This document shows, piece after piece, positions 25,801 to 41,582 of a DNA stretch of 64,000 nucleotides. This DNA comes from Coccinella septempunctata (Eukaryota; Arthropoda; Insecta; Coleoptera; Coccinellidae): positions 7,334,730 to 7,398,729 of the forward strand of contig NC_058194.1 of assembly GCF_907165205.1 (NCBI RefSeq). Reading direction: 5' to 3'. Position 1 is the stretch's first letter; each line of letters begins with the position of its first letter. The notes under the pieces are model-generated. The model was given only the letters and a program-made list of their open reading frames with translations, ran no database searches and was not told where the DNA came from. The translations under genes were made by a program, and so were the position numbers.

Positions 25801-27919
25801 GTTTAAAAAAAAAATCGAATTTAATTTTTTTTCCATTTTTCATTTTCCAGTTCACTTTGAACTGCTCTCTGGAGTGCAATTCTCTATTGATTCATCAACT
25901 GTTAGGTTTGGTTGAATCAAAAAAGTAAGTACTATACACCCCATATCCTAAGACAGTAGTAGGACACCCTGATTTTTATGCAGAGGAGCAAATAGGTCAT
26001 TTTAGGGGGGTCTAAGCCCTTGCTCATTTTTGACCAAAAAAAATCGAGATTTTCGATATTAAGTTTTTGAGCCGGAATCAAAGCCTTATCAATGCTGATT
26101 ACGAAACCGGAAATCCTGATTGGATCAAACGAATATAACAAGAGATATTTCAGATTGAAATTTTCAACTTTTGAAAAATGACATTTCCGAAATGAAAATC
26201 TGAACGGTGAGAGATAGGCTTTTGAGAACGCTCGCAATGGATTCAGCTTATTTGAAAACCTTTATTTTCATACCAAGCCTTCAAATATCTGAGTTTGTTT
26301 AGAAAAAAAATCGAATTTATTTTTTTTCCATTTTTCATTTTCCAGTTCACTTTGAACTGCTCTCTGGAGTGCAATTCTCTATTGATTCATCAACTGTTAG
26401 GTTTGGTTGAATCAAAAAAGTAAGTACTATACACCCCATATCCTAAGACAGTAGTAGGACACCCTGATTTTTATGCAGCGGAGCAAATAGGTTATTTCAG
26501 GGGGGTCTAAGCCCTTGCTCATTTTTGGCCCAAAAAATCGAGATTTTCGATATTTAGTTTTTGAGCTGGAATGAAAGCCTGATCAATACTGATTACGAAA
26601 CAGGAAATCCCAATTGGATCAGACGAATATAACGAGAGATATTGCAGATTGAAATTTGCAACTTTTGGAAAATGACATTTCCAAAATGAAAATCTGAACA
26701 GTGGGAGATAGGCTTCCGGGAATGCTCGCAATATATTCAGCGTTGTTGAAAACCTTTATTTTCATACCAATCCTTCAAATATCTGAGTTTGTTTAAAAAA
26801 AAAATCGAATTTATTTTTTTTCCATTTTTCATTTTCCAGTTCAATTTGAACTGCTCTCTGGAGTGCAATTCTCTATTGATTCATCAACTGTTAGGTTTGG
26901 TTGAATCAAAAAAGTAAGTACTATACACCCCATATCCTAAGACAGTAGTAGGACACCCTGATTTTTATGCAGAGGAGCAAATAAGTCATTTTAGGGGGGG
27001 TCTAAGCCCTTGCTCATTTTTGACCAAAAAAATCGAGATTTTCGATATTTAGTTTTTGAGCTGGAATGGAAGCCTGATCAATACTGATTACGAAACCGGA
27101 AATCCCAATTGGATCAGACGAATATAACGAGAGATATTGCAGATTGAAATTTGCAACTTTTGAAAAATGACGTTTCAAAATGAAAATCTGAACAGTGGGA
27201 GATAGGCTTTCGGGAATGCTCGCAATAGATTCAGCGTAGTTGAAAACCTTTATTTTCATACCAAGCCTTCAAATATCTGAGTTTGTTTAAAAAAAATATC
27301 GAATTTATTTTTTTCCATTTTTCATTTTCCAGTTCACTTTGAACTGCTCTCTGGAGTGCAATTCTCTATTGATTCATCAACTGTTAGGTTTGGTTGAATC
27401 AAAAAAGTAAGTACTATACACCCCATATCTTAAGACAGTAGTAGGACAACCTGATTTTTATGCAGAGGAGCAAATAGGTCATTTTAGGAGGGTCTAAGCC
27501 CTTGCTCATTTTTGACCAAAAAAATCGAGATTTTCGATATAAAGTTTTGAGCTGGAATGAAAGCTTTATCAATGCTGATTACGAAACCGGAAATCCTGAT
27601 TGGATCAAACGAATAGAACAAGAGATATTTCAGATTGAAATTTTCAACTTTTGAAATTTGACATTTCCAAAATGAAAATCTGAACGGTGAGAGATAGGCT
27701 TTTGAGAATGCTCGCAATGGATTCAGCTTATTTGAAAACCTATTTTTTTTATCAAACTTCCAAATATCTGACTTTGTTTAAATAAAAATCGAATTTATTG
27801 TTTTTCCATTTTTCATTTTCCAGTTCACTTTGAACTGCTCTCTGGAGTGCAATTCTTTATAGAATCATCAACTGTTTAGTTTGGTGGAATCAACAAAGTA
27901 AGTACCATACACTCCATAT

Positions 27920-29885
27920 CCTAAGACAGTAGTTGAACTTCCTGATTTTCAGGCAGAAGAGCAAATAGGTCATTTTAGAAGGCTCTAACACCTTGCTCAT
28001 TTTTGACCCAAAAAATCGGGATTTTCGATATTTAGTTTTTGAGCTGGAATGAAAGCCTTATCAATGGTGATTACGAAACCGGAAATCCTAATTGGATCAG
28101 ACGAATATAACAAGAGATATTGGACTGAAATTTTCAACTTTTGAAAAATGACATTTCCAAAATGAAAATCTGAACGGTGAGAGATAGGCTTTTGAGAATG
28201 CTCGCAATGGATTCGGCGTATTTGAAAATCTTCATTTTCATACCAAACCTTCAAATATCTGACTTTGTTCAAAAAAAAAATCGAATTAATTTTTTTTCCA
28301 TTTTTCATTTTCCAGTTCACTTTGAACTGCTTTCTGGAGTGCAATTCTCTGTTGAATCATCAACTGTTAGGTTTGGTTGAATCAAAAAAGTAAGTTTTAT
28401 ACACCTCATATCCTTAAACACTAGTAAGACACCCTGATTTGTATGCAGAAGAGCAAATAGGTCATTTTAGAAGGCTCTAACACCTTGCTCATTTTTGACC
28501 CAAAAAATCGGGATTTTCGATATTTAGTTTTTGAGCTGGAATGGAAGCCTGATCAATACTGATTACGAAACCGGAAATCCCAATTGGATCAAACGAATAT
28601 AACAAGAGATATTTCAGATTGAAATTTTCAACTTTTGAAAAATGACATTTCCAAAATGAAAATCTGAACGGTGGGAGATAGGCTTTCGGGAATGGTCGCA
28701 ATAGATTCAGCGTATTTGAGAACCTTTATTTTTATATCAAACCTTCAAATATCCTACTTTGTTTAAAAAAAAATCGAATTTATTGTTTTTCCATTTTTCA
28801 TTTTCCAGTTCACTTTGAACTGCTCTCTGGAGTGCAATTCTCTATTGAATCATCAACTGCTAGGTTTGGTTGAATCAAAAAAGTAAGAACTATACACCCC
28901 ATATCCTAAGACAGTAGTAGGACAACCTGATTTTTATGCAGAGGAGCAAATAGGTCATTTTAGGGGGGTCTAAGCCCTTGCTCATTTTTGACCAAAAAAA
29001 TCGGGATTTTCGATTTTTAAATTTTGCGCTGGAATGGAAGCCTCATCAACGCTGATTACGAAACCGGAAATCCCAATTGGATCAGACGAATATAACAAGA
29101 GATATTGCAGATTGAAATTTGCAACTTTTGAAAAATGACATTTCCAAAATGAAAATCTGAATGGTGAGAGATTGGCTTTCGGGAATGCTCGCAAAAGATT
29201 CGGCGTATTTGAAAACCTTTATTTTCAAACCAAACCTTCAAATATCTGACTTTGTTTAAAAAAAAATCAAATTTATTGTTTTTCGATTTTCAATTTTCCA
29301 GTTCACTGATAGGCTTTCAGGAATACTTGCTATAGATTCAGCATATTCGAAAACCTATATTTTCATGCTGAACTTTCAAATGTCGGACGTTGTTTAAAGA
29401 AAAATCGAATTTATTGTTTTTCCATTTATCATTTTCCAGTTCAATTTGAACTGCTCTCTGGAGTGCAATTCTCTATTGAATCATCAACTGTTTAGTTTGA
29501 TGGAATCAGCAAAGTAAGTATCATACACTCCATATCCTAAGGCAGTAGTTGAACTTCCTGATTTTCAGGCAGAAGAGCAAATAGGTCATTTTAGGGGGGT
29601 CTAACCCCTTGCTCATTTTTTACCAAAAAAATCGGGATTTTCGATATTAAGTTTTCGAGCTGGAATGGAAGCCTTATCAATGCTGATTACGAAACCGGAA
29701 ATCCCAATTGGATCAGACGAATATAACAAGAGATATTGCAGATTGAAATTTTCAACTTTTGAAAAATGACATTTCCAAAATGAAAATCTGAACAGTGGGA
29801 GATAGGCTTTCGGGAATGCTCGCAATAAATTCAGCGTAATTGAAAACCTGTATTTTCATACCAAGCCTTCAAATATCTGAGTTTG
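27920..29885 (+). repeat. Satellite B multi-unit block, copy 2 (offset ~4085 bp)
   Basis: Partner of 23835-25800. Its right part also belongs to the larger 3.15-kb block at 28270-31425, so block duplications are nested. Confidence 0.7.
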
Positions 29886-31425
29886 TTTGAAAAAAAAATC
29901 GAATTAATTTTTTTTTCCATTTTTCATTTTCCAGTTCACTTTGAACTGCTTTCTGGAGTGCAATTCTCTGTTGAATCATCAACTGTTAGGTTTGGTTGAA
30001 TCAAGAAAGTAAGTTTTATACACTCCATATCCTAAAACAGTAGTAAGACACCCTGATTTGTATGCAGAAGAGCAAATAGGTCATTTTAGAAGGCTCTAAC
30101 ACCTTGCTCATTTTTGACCCAAAAAATCGGGATTTTCGATATTTAGTTTTTGAGCTGGAATGGAAGCCTGATCAATACTGATTACGAAACCGGAAATCCC
30201 AATTGAATCAAACGAATATAACAAGAGATATTTCAGATTGAAATTTTCAACTTTTGAAAAATGACATTTCCAAAATGAAAATCTGAACGGTGAGAGATAG
30301 GCGTTTGAGAATGCTCGCAATGGATTCAGCTTATTTGAAAACCTATATTTTTTATCAAACTTCCAAATTTCTGACTTTGTTTAAATAAAAATCGAATTTA
30401 TTGTTTTTCCATTTTTCATTTTCCAGTTCACTTTGAACTGCTCTCTGGAGTGCAATTCTTTATAGAATCATCAACTGTTTAGTTTGATGGAATCAACAAA
30501 GTAAGTATCATACACTCCATATCCTAAGGCAGTAGTTGAACCTCCTGATTTTCAGGCAGAAGAGCAAATATGTCATTTTAGGGGGGTCTAACCCCTTGCT
30601 CATTTTTTACCCAAAAAATCGGGATTTTCGATATTAAGTTTTCGAGCTGGAATGGAAGCCTTATCAATGCTGATTACGAAACCGGAAATCCCAATTGGAT
30701 CAGACGAATATAACAAGAGATATTGCAGATTGAAATTTTCAACTTTTGAAAAATGACATTTCCGAAATGAAAATCTGAACAGTGGGAGATAGGCTTTTGA
30801 GAATGCTCGCAATGGATTCGGCGTATTTGAAAATCTTCATTTTCATACCAAACCTTCAAATATCTGTCTTTGTTCAAAAAAAAAATCGAATTAATTTTTT
30901 TTCCATTTTTCATTTTCCAGTTCACTTTGAACTGCTTTCTGGAGTGCAATTCTCTGTTGAATCATCAACTGTTAGGTTTGGTTGAATCAAAAAATAAAGT
31001 TTTATACACTCCATATCCTAAAACAGTAGTAAGACACCCTGATTTGTATGCAGAGGAGCAAATATGTCATTTTAGTGGGGTCTAAGCCCTTGCTCATTTT
31101 TGACCCAAAAAATCGACATTTTCGATATTTGGTTTTTGAGCTGGAATGGAAGCCTTATCAATGCTGATTACGAAACCGGAATTCCCAATTGGATCAAACG
31201 AATATAACAAGAGATATTTCAGATTGAAATTTTCAACTTCTGAAAAATGACATTTCCAAAATGAAAATCTGAACGGTGGGAGATAGGCTTTCGGGAATGG
31301 TCGCAATAGATTCAGCGTATTTGAGAACCTATATTTTCATATCAAACCTTCAAATATCTGACTTTGTTTAAAAAAAAATCGAATTTATTGTTTTTCCATT
31401 TTTCATTTTCCAGTTCACTTTGAAC
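28270..31425 (+). repeat. Satellite B 3.15-kb segment, copy 1 (offset ~16,790 bp)
   Basis: Six units in the same order as 45060-48214. They include the long unit 28883-29513 (partner 45673-46303) and the donor-less unit whose exon segment ends at 30994 (partner ~47783). The shared loss of the same donor G and the shared long unit show common descent at the block level. The match fades near 28270 and near 31425. Confidence 0.75.
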
Positions 31426-34400
31426 TGCTTTCTGGAGTGCAATTCTCTGTTGAATCATCAACTGTTAGGTTTGGTTGAATCAAGAAAGTAAGTTTTATAC
31501 ACTCCATATCCTAAGACAGTAGTAGGACACCCTGATTTTTATGCAGAGGAGCAAATATGTCATTTTAGGAGGGTCTAAGCCCTTGCTCATTCTTGACCAA
31601 AAAAATCGGGATTTTCGATTTTTAAATTTTGCGCTGGAATGGAAGCCTCATCAACGCTGATTACGAAACCGGAAATCCCAATTGGATCAGACGAATATAA
31701 CAAGAGATATTGCAGATTGAAATTTGCAACTTTTGAAAAATGACATTTCCAAAATGAAAATCTGAATGGTGAGAGATTGGCTTTCGGGAATGCTCGCAAA
31801 AGATTCGGCGTATTTGAAAACCTTTATTTTCATACCAAACCTTCAAATATCTGACTTTGTTTAAAAAAAAATCGAATTTATTGTTTTTCGATTTTCAATT
31901 TTCCAGTTCACTGATAGGCTTTCAGGAATACTTGCTATTGATTCAGCATATTCGAAAACCTATATTTTCATGCTGAACTTTCAAATGTCGGACGTTGTTT
32001 AAAGAAAAATCGAATTTATTGTTTTTCCATTTTTCATTTTCCAGTTCAATTTGAACTGCTCTCTGGAGTGCAATTCTCTATTGAATCATCAACTGTTTAG
32101 TTTGATGGAATCAACAAAGTAAGTATCATACACTCCATATTCTAAGGCAGTAGTTGAACTTCCTGATTTTCAGGCAGAAGAGCAAATAGGTCATTTTAGG
32201 AGGGTCTAACCCCTTGCTCATTTTTTACCCAAAAAATCGGGATTTTCGATATTAAGTTTTCGAGCTGGAATGGAAGCCTTATCAATCTGATTACGAAACC
32301 GGAAATCCCAATTGGATCAGACGAATATAACAAGAGATATTGCAGATTGAAATTTTCAACTTTTGAAAAATGACCTTTCCAAAATGAAAATCTGAACAGT
32401 GGGAGATAGGCTTTCGGGAATGCTCGCAATAGATTCAGCGTAGTTGAAAACCTTTATTTTCATACCAAGCCTTCAAATATCTGAGTTTGTTAAAAAAAAA
32501 ATCGAATTTATTTTTTTTCCATTTTTCATTTTTCAATTCACTTTGAACTGCTCTCTGGAGTGCAATTCTCTATTGATTCATCAACTGTTAGGTTTGGATG
32601 AATCAAAAGAGTAAGTACTATACACCTCATATCCTAAGACAGTAGTAGGACACCCTGATTTTTATGCAGAGGAGCAAATAGGTCATTTTAGGGGGGTCTA
32701 AGCCCTTGCTCATTTTTGACCAAAAAAATCGAGATTTTCGATATTAAGTTTTTGAGCTGGAATCAAAGCCTTATCAATGCTGATTACGAAACCGGAAATC
32801 CTGATTGGATCAAACGAATATAACAAGAGATATTTCAGATTGAAATTTTCAACTTTTGAAAAATGACATTTCCGAAATGAAAATCTGAACGGTGAGAGAT
32901 AGGCTTTTGAGAATGCTGGCAATGGATTCAGCTTATTTGAAAATCTTTATTTTCATACCAAGCCTTCAAATATCTGAGTTTGTTTAAAAAAAAATCGAAT
33001 TTATTTTTTTTCCATTTTTCATTTTCCAGTTCACTTTGAACTGCTCTCTGGAGTGCAATTCTCTATTGATTCATCAACTGTTAGGTTTGTTTGAATCAAA
33101 AAAGTAAGAACTATACACCCCATATCCTAAAACAGTAGTAGGACACCCTGATTTTTATGCAGCGGAGCAAATAGGTCATTTCAGGGGGGTCTAAGCCCTT
33201 GCTCATTTTTGACCGAAAAAATCGAGATTTTCGATATTTAGTTTTTGAGCTGGAATGGAAGCCTGATCAATACTGATTACGAAACCGGAAATCCCAATTG
33301 GATCAGACGAATATAACGGGAGATATTGCAGATTGAAATTTTCAACTTTTGAAAAATGACATTTCCAAAATGAAAATCTGAACAGTGGGAGATTGGCTTT
33401 CGGTTATGCTCGCAATAGATTCGGCTTATTTGAAAATTTTCATTTTCATACCAAACCTTCAAATATCTGACTTTGTTTTAAAAAAAATCGAATTTATTTT
33501 TTTTCGATTTTCAATTTTCCAGTTCACTTTGAACTGCTCTCCGGAGTGTAATTCTCTATTGAATCATCAACTGTTAGATTTGATTGAATCAAAAAAGTAA
33601 GTTTTATAGTAGGACACCCTGATTTGTATGCAGAGGAGCAAATATGTCATTTTAGGGGGGTCTAACCCCTTGCTCATTTTTGACCCAAAAAATCGGGATT
33701 TTCAATATTAAGTTTTCGAGCTGGAATGGAAGCCTTATCAATGCTGATTACGAAACCGGAAATCCCAATTGGATCAGACGAATATAACAAGAGATATTGC
33801 AGATTGAAATTTTCAACTTTTGAAAAATGACATTTCCAAAATGAAAATCTGAACAGTGGAAGATAGGCTTTCGGGAATGCTCGCAATAGATTCAGCGTAG
33901 TTGAAAACCTTTATTTTCATACCAAGCCTTCAAATATCTGAGTTTGTTTAAAAAAAAAATCGAATTTATTTTTTTTCCATTTTCCAGTTCACTGATAGGC
34001 TTTCAGGAATACTTGCTATAGATTCAGCATATTCGAAAACCTATTTTTTCATGATGAACTTTCAAATGTCGGACGTTGTTTAAAAAAAAATCGAATTTAT
34101 TGTTTTTCCATTTTTCATTTTCCAGTTCAATTTGAACTGCTCTCTGGAGTGCAATTCTCTATTGAATCATCAACTGTTTAGTTTGGTGGAATCAACAAAG
34201 TAAGTATCATACACTCCATATCCTAAGAAAGTAGTTGAACTTCCTGATTTTCAGGCAGAAGAGCAAATAGGTCATTTTAAGGGGGTCTAACCCCTTGCTC
34301 ATTTTTTACCCAAAAAATCGGGATTTTCGATATTAAGTTTTTGAGCTGGAATGGAAGCCTCATCAATGCTTTTTGCGAAACCGGAAATTCCAATTGGATC

Positions 34401-36894
34401 AGACGAATATAACAAGAGATATTGCAGATTGAAATTTTCAACTTATGAAAAATGACATTTCCAAAATGAAAATCTGAAAGGTGAGAGATAGGCTTTCGAG
34501 AATGCTCGCAATAGATTCGGCGTATTCGAAAACCTTTATTTTCATACTAAACCTTCAAATATCTGACTTTGTTTAAAAAAAAATCGAATTTATTGTTTTT
34601 CGATTTTCAATTTTCCAGTTCACATTGAACTGCTCTCTGGAGTGCAATTTTCTATAGAATCATCAACTGTTAGATTTGGTTGAATCGAAAAAGTAAGTAT
34701 TATTCACTCCATATCCTAAGACAGTAGTGGGACACCCTGATTTTTATGCAGAGGAGCAAATAGGTCATTTCAGGGGGGTCTAACCCCTTGCTCATTTTTG
34801 ACCCAAAAAATCGAGATTTTCGATATTTAGTTTTTGAGCTGGAATGGAAGCCTGATCAATACTGATTACGAAACCGGAAATCCCAATTGGATCAGACGAA
34901 TATAACGGGAGATATTGCAGATTGAAATTTTCAACTTTTGAAAAATGACATTTCCAAAATGAAAATCTGAACAGTGGGAGATTGGCTTTCGGTTATGCTC
35001 GCAATAGATTCGGCTTATTTGAAAATTTTCATTTTCATACCAAACCTTCAAATATCTGACTTTGTTTTAAAAAAAATCGAATTTATTTTTTTTCGATTTT
35101 CAATTTTCCAGTTCACTTTGAACTGCTCTCCGGAGTGTAATTCTCTATTGAATCATCAACTGTTAGATTTGATTGAATCAAAAAAGTAAGTTTTATACAC
35201 TCCATATCCTAAAACAGTAGTAGGACACCCTGATTTGTATGCAGAGGAGCAAATATGTCATTTTAGGGGGGTCTAACCCCTTGCTCATTTTTGACCCAAA
35301 AAATCGGGATTTTCGATATTAAGTTTTCGAGCTGGAATGGAAGCCTTATCAATGCTGATTACGAAACCGGAAATCCCAATTGGATCAGACGAATATAACA
35401 AGAGATATTGCAGATTGAAATTTTCAACTTTTGAAAAATGACATTTCCAAAATGAAAATCTGAACAGTGGAAGATAGGCTTTCGGGAATGCTCGCAATAG
35501 ATTCAGCGTAGTTGAAAACCTTTATTTTCATACCAAGCCTTCAAATATCTGAGTTTGTTTAAAAAAAAAATCGAATTTATTTTTTTTCCATTTTTCATTT
35601 TCCAGTTCACTTTGAACTGCTCTCTGGAGTGCAATTCTCTATTGATTCATCAACTGTTAGGTTTGGTTGAATCAAAAAAGTAAGTACTATACACCCCATA
35701 TTCTAAGACAGTAGTAGGACACCCTGATTTTTATGCAGAGGAGCAAATAGATCATTTTAGGGGGGTCTAAGCCCTTGCTCATTTTTGACCTAAAAAATCG
35801 AGATTTTCGAGTTTTAGTTTTTGCGCTGGAATGGAAGCCTCATCAACGCTATTTGCGAAACCGGAAATCCCAATTGGATCAGACGAATATAACAAGAGAT
35901 ATTGCAGATTGAAATTTGCAACTTTTGAAAAATGACATTTCCAAAATAAAAATCTGAATGGTGAGGGATTGGCTTTCGGGAATGCTCGCAATAGATTCGG
36001 CGTATTTGAAAACCTTTATTTTCATACCAAACCTTCAAATATCTGACTTTGTTTAAAAACAAATCGAATTTATTGTTTTTCGATTTTCCAGTTCACTGAT
36101 AGGCTTTCAGGAATACTTGCTATAGATTCAGCATATTCGAAAACCTATTTTTTCATGATGAACTTTCAAATGTCGGACGTTGTTTAAAAAAAAATCGAAT
36201 TTATTGTTTTTCCATTTTTCATTTTCCAGTTCAATTTGAACTGCTCTCTGGAGTGCAATTCTCTATTGAATCATCAACTGTTTAGTTTGGTGGAATCAAC
36301 AAAGTAAGTATCATACACTCCATATCCTAAGAAAGTAGTTGAACTTCCTGATTTTCAGGCAGAAGAGCAAATAGGTCATTTTAAGGGGGTCTAACCCCTT
36401 GCTCATTTTTTACCCAAAAAATCGGGATTTTCGATATTAAGTTTTTGAGCTGGAATGGAAGCCTCATCAATGCTATTTGCGAAACCGGAAATCCCAATTG
36501 GATCAGACGAATATAACAAGAGATATTGCAGATTGAAATTTTCAACTTTTGAAAAATGACATTTCCAAAATGAAAATCTGAAAGGTGAGAGATAGGCTTT
36601 CGAGAATGCTCGCAATAGATTCGGCGTATTCGAAAACCTTTATTTTCATACTAAACCTTCAAATATCTGACTTTGTTTAAAAAAAAATCGAATTTATTGT
36701 TTTTCGATTTTCAATTTTCCAGTTCACATTGAACTGCTCTCTGGAGTGCAATTTTCTATAGAATCATCAACTGTTAGATTTGGTTGAATCAAAAAAGTAA
36801 GTATTATTCACTCCATATCCTAAGACAGTAGTGGGACACCCTGATTTTTATGCAGAGGAGCAAATAGGTCATTTCAGGGGGGTCTAACCCCTTG

Positions 36895-39800
36895 CTCATT
36901 TTTGACCCAAAAAATCGAGATTTTCGATATTCAGTTTTTTTTGAGCTGAAATGGAGAACATATCAATGCTGATTACAAAACCGGAAATCCCAATTGGATC
37001 ACACGAATATAACAAGAGATATCGCAGATTGAAATTTTCAACTTTTGAAAAATGACATTTCCGAAATGAAAATCTGAACGGTGAGAGATAGGCTTTTGAG
37101 AATGCTCGCAATGGATTCAGCTTATTTAAAAACCTTTATTTTCATACCAATCCTTCAAATATCTGAGTTTGTTTAAAAAAAAAAAATCGAATTTATTGTT
37201 TTTCCATTTTTCATTTTCCAGTTCAATTTGAACTGCTCTCTGGAGTGTAATTCTCTATTGAATCATCAACTGTTAGGTTTGGTTGAATCAAGAAAGTAGG
37301 TACTATACACTCCATATCCTAAGACAGTAGTAGGACACCCTGATTTTTATGCAGAGGAGCAAATAGGTCATTTTAGGAGGGTCTTAGCCCTTGCTCATTT
37401 TTGACCAAAAAAATCGAGATTTTCGATTTTTAGTTTTTGCGCTGGAATGGCAGCCTCATCAACGCTGATTACGAAACCGAAAATCCCAATTGGATCAGAC
37501 GAATATAACAAGAGATATTTCAGATTGAAATTTGCAACTTTTGGAAAATGACATTTCCGAAATGAAAATCTGAATGGTGAGAGATTGGCTTTCGGGAATG
37601 CTCTCAATAGATACGGCTTATTTGAAAATTTTCATTTTCATAACAAACCTTCAAATATCTGACTTTGTTTTAAAAAAAATCGAATTTATTTTTTTTCGAT
37701 TTTCAATTTTCCAGTTCACTTTGAACTGCTCTCCGGAGTGCAATTCTCTATTGAATCATCAACTGTTAGGTTTGATTGAATCAAAAAAGTAAGTTTTATA
37801 CACTCCATATCCTAAAACAGTAGTAGGACACCCTGATTTGTATGCAGAGGAGCAAATATGTCATTTTAGGGGGGTCTAAGCCCTTGCTCATTTTTGACCC
37901 AAAAAATCGAGATTTTCGATATTTAGTTGTTGAGCTGGAATGGAAGCCTGATCAATGCTGATAACGAAACCGGAAATCCCAATTGGATCAGACGAATATA
38001 ACAAGAGATATTGCAGATTGAAATTTGCAACTTTTGAAAAATGCCATTTTCAAGATGAAAATCTGAACGGAGAGAGATAGGCTTTCAGGAATACTTGCTA
38101 TAGATTCAGCATATTCGAAAACCTATATTTTCATGATGAACTTTCAAATATCGGACGTTGTTTAAAGCAAAATCGAATTTATTGTTTTTCTTTTTTTCAT
38201 TTTCCAGATCAATTTGAACTGCTCTCTGGAGTGCAATTCTCTATTGAATCATCAACTGTTTAGTTTGGTGGAATCAACAAAGTAAGTATCATACACTCCA
38301 TATCCTAAGACAGTAGTTGAACTTCCTGATTTTCAGGCAGAAGAGCAAATAGGTCATTTTAGGGGGGTCTAACCCCTTGCTCATTTTTGACCCAAAAAAT
38401 CGGGATTTTCGATATTTAGTTTTTGAGCTGGAATGGAAGCCTTATCAATGCTGATTACGAAACCAGAAATCGCAATTGGATCAGACGAATATAACAAGAG
38501 ATATTGCAGATTGAAATTTTCAACTTTTGAAAAATGGCATTTCCAAAATGAAAATCTGAACGGTGAGAGATAGGCTTTCTAGAATGCTCGCAATGGATTC
38601 GGCGTATTCGAAAACCTTTATTTTCATACCAAACCTTCAAATATCTGACTTTGTTTCAAAAAAAATCGAATTTATTGTTTTTCGATTTTCAATTCTCCAG
38701 TTCACATTGAACTGCTCTCTGGAGTGCAATTTTCTATAGAATCATCAACTGTTAGATTTGGTTGAATCAACAAAGTAAGTTCTATCCACTCCATATCCTA
38801 AGACAGTAGTAGGACACCCTGATTTTTATGCAGAGGAGCAAATAGGTCATTTTAGGGGGGTCTTAGCCCTTGCTCAATTTTGACCAAAAAAATCGAGATT
38901 TTCGATTTTTAGTTTTTTTTGAGCTGGAATGGAAAACATATCAATGCTGATTACGAAACCGGATATCCCAATTGGATCACACGAATATAACAAGAGATAT
39001 CGCAGATTGAAATTTTCAACTTTTGAAAAATGACATTTCCGAAATGAAAATCTGAACGGTGAGAGATAGGCTTTTGAGAATGCTCGCAATGGATTCAGCT
39101 TATTTGAAAACCTTTATTTTCATACCAAGCCTTCAAATATCTGAGTTTGTTTAAAAAAAAATCGAATTTATTGTTTTTCCATTTTTCATTTTCCAGTTCA
39201 ATTTGAACTGCTCTCTGGAGTGTAATTCTCTATTGAATCATCAACTGTTAGGTTTGATTGAATCAATAAAGTAGGTACTATACACTCCATATCCTAAGAC
39301 AGTAGTAGGACACCCTGATTTTTATGCAGAGGAGCAAATAGGTCATTTTAGGGGGGTCTTAGCCCTTGCTCATTTTTGACCAAAAAAAATCGAGATTTTC
39401 GATTTTTAGTTTTTTGCGCTTGAATGGCAGCCTCATCAACGCTGATTACGAAACCGAAAATCCCAATTGGATCAGACGAATATAACAAGAGATATTTCAG
39501 ATTGAAATTTGCAACTTTTGGAAAATGACATTTCCGAAATGGAAATCTGAATGGTGAGAGATTGGCTTTCGGGAATGCTCGCAATGGATTCAGCTTATTT
39601 GAAAACCTTTATTTTCATACCAAGCCTTCAAATATCTGAGTTTGTTTTAAAAAAAATCGAATTCATTTTTTTTCGATTTTCAATTTTCCAGTTCACTTTG
39701 AACTGCTCTCCGGAGTGCAATTCTCTATTGAATCATCAACTGTTAGGTTTGGTTGAATCAAAAAAGTAAGTTCTATACACTCCATATCCTAAGACAGTAG

Positions 39801-41582
39801 TAGGACACCCTGATTTTTATGCAGAGGAGCAAATAGGTTATTTTAGGGGGGTCTAAGCCCTTGCTCATTTTTGACCCAAAAAATCGAGATTTTCGATTTT
39901 TAGTTTTTGCGCTTGAATGGCAGCCTCATCAACGCTGATTACGAAACCGAAAATCCCAATTGGATCAGACGAATATAACAAGAGATATTTCAGATTGAAA
40001 TTTGCAACTTTTGGAAAATGACATTTCCGAAATGGAAATCTGAATGGTGAGAGATTGGCTTTCGGGAATGCTCGCAATGGATTCAGCTTATTTGAAAACC
40101 TTTATTTTCATACCAAACCTTCAAATATCTGACTTTGTTTTAAAAAAAATCGAATTTATTTTTTTTCGATTTTCAATTTTCCAGTTCACTTTGAACTGCT
40201 CTCCGGAGTGCAATTCTCTATTGAATCATCAACTGTTAGGTTTGGTTGAATCAAAAAAGTAAGTTCTATACACTCCATATCCTAAGACAGTAGTAGGACA
40301 CCCTGATTTTTATGCAGAAGAGCAAATAGGTCATTTTAGGGGGGTCTAAGCCCTTGCTCATTTTTGACCCAAAAAATCGAGATTTTCGATATTTAGTTGT
40401 TGAGCTGGAATGGAAGCCTGATCAATGCTGATAACGAAACCGGAAATCCCAATTGGATCAGACGAATATAACAAGAGATATTGCAGATTGAAATTTGCAA
40501 CTTTTGAAAAATGCCATTTTCAAGATGAAAATCTGAACGGAGAGAGATAGGCTTTCAGGAATACTTGCTATAGATTCAGCATATTCGAAAACCTATATTT
40601 TCATGATGAACTTTCAAATATCGGACGTTGTTCAAAGCAAAATCGAATTTATTGTTTTTCTTTTTTTCATTTTCCAGTTCAATTTGAACTGCTCTCTGGA
40701 GTGCAATTCTCTATTGAATCATCAACTGTTTAGTTTGGTGGAATCAACAAAGTAAGTATCATACACTCCATATCCTAAGACAGTAGTTGAACTTCCTGAT
40801 TTTCAGGCAGAAGAGCAAATAGGTCATTTTAGGGGGGTCTAACCCCTTGCTCATTTTTGACCCAAAAAATCGGGATTTTCGATATTTACTTTTTGAGCTG
40901 GAATGGAAGCCTTATCAATGCTGATTACGAAACCAGAAATCGCAATTGGATCAGACGAATATAACAAGAGATATTGCAGATTGAAATTTTCAACTTTTGA
41001 AAAATGGCATTTCCAAAATGAAAATCTGAACGGTGAGAGATAGGCTTTCGAGAATGCTCGCAATAGATTCGGTGTATTTAAAAACCTTCATTTTCATATC
41101 AAACCTTCAAATATCTGACTTTGTTAAAAAAAAATCGAATTTATTGTTTTTCGATTTTCAATTTTCCAGTTCACTTTGAACTGCTCCCTGGAGTGCAATT
41201 CTTTATAGAATCATCAACTGTTAGATTTGGTTGAATCAACAAAGTAAGTATTATCCACTCCATATCCTAAGACAGTAGTAGGCACCCTGATTTTTATGCA
41301 GAGGAGCAAATAGGTCATTTAGGGGGGGTCTAACCCCTTGCTCATTTTTGACCCAAAAAATCGAGATTTTCGATATTTAGTTTTTGAGCTGGAATGGAAA
41401 ACATATCGATGCTGATTACGAAACCGGAAATCCCAATTGGATCACACGAATGTAACAAGAGATATTGCAGATTGAAGTTTTCAACTTTCGAAAAATGACA
41501 TTTCTGAAATGAAAATCTGAACGGTGGGAGATAGGCTTTCGAGAATGCTCGCAATAGATTCGGCGTATTTGAAAACCTTTAT
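36895..41582 (+). repeat. Satellite B 4.7-kb segment, copy 1 (offset ~17,650 bp)
   Basis: About nine and a half units collinear with 54550-59232. Shared private features include the GTAGGT donors (37296/54953 and 39271/56921), the unit with TTCTTTTTTTCATTTTCCAGATCAATT (38215/55863), and GAACATATCAATGCTGATTAC variants with an extended T-run. The constant 17.65-kb offset over more than 4 kb indicates duplication of a large block rather than unit-by-unit homogenisation. Confidence 0.75.
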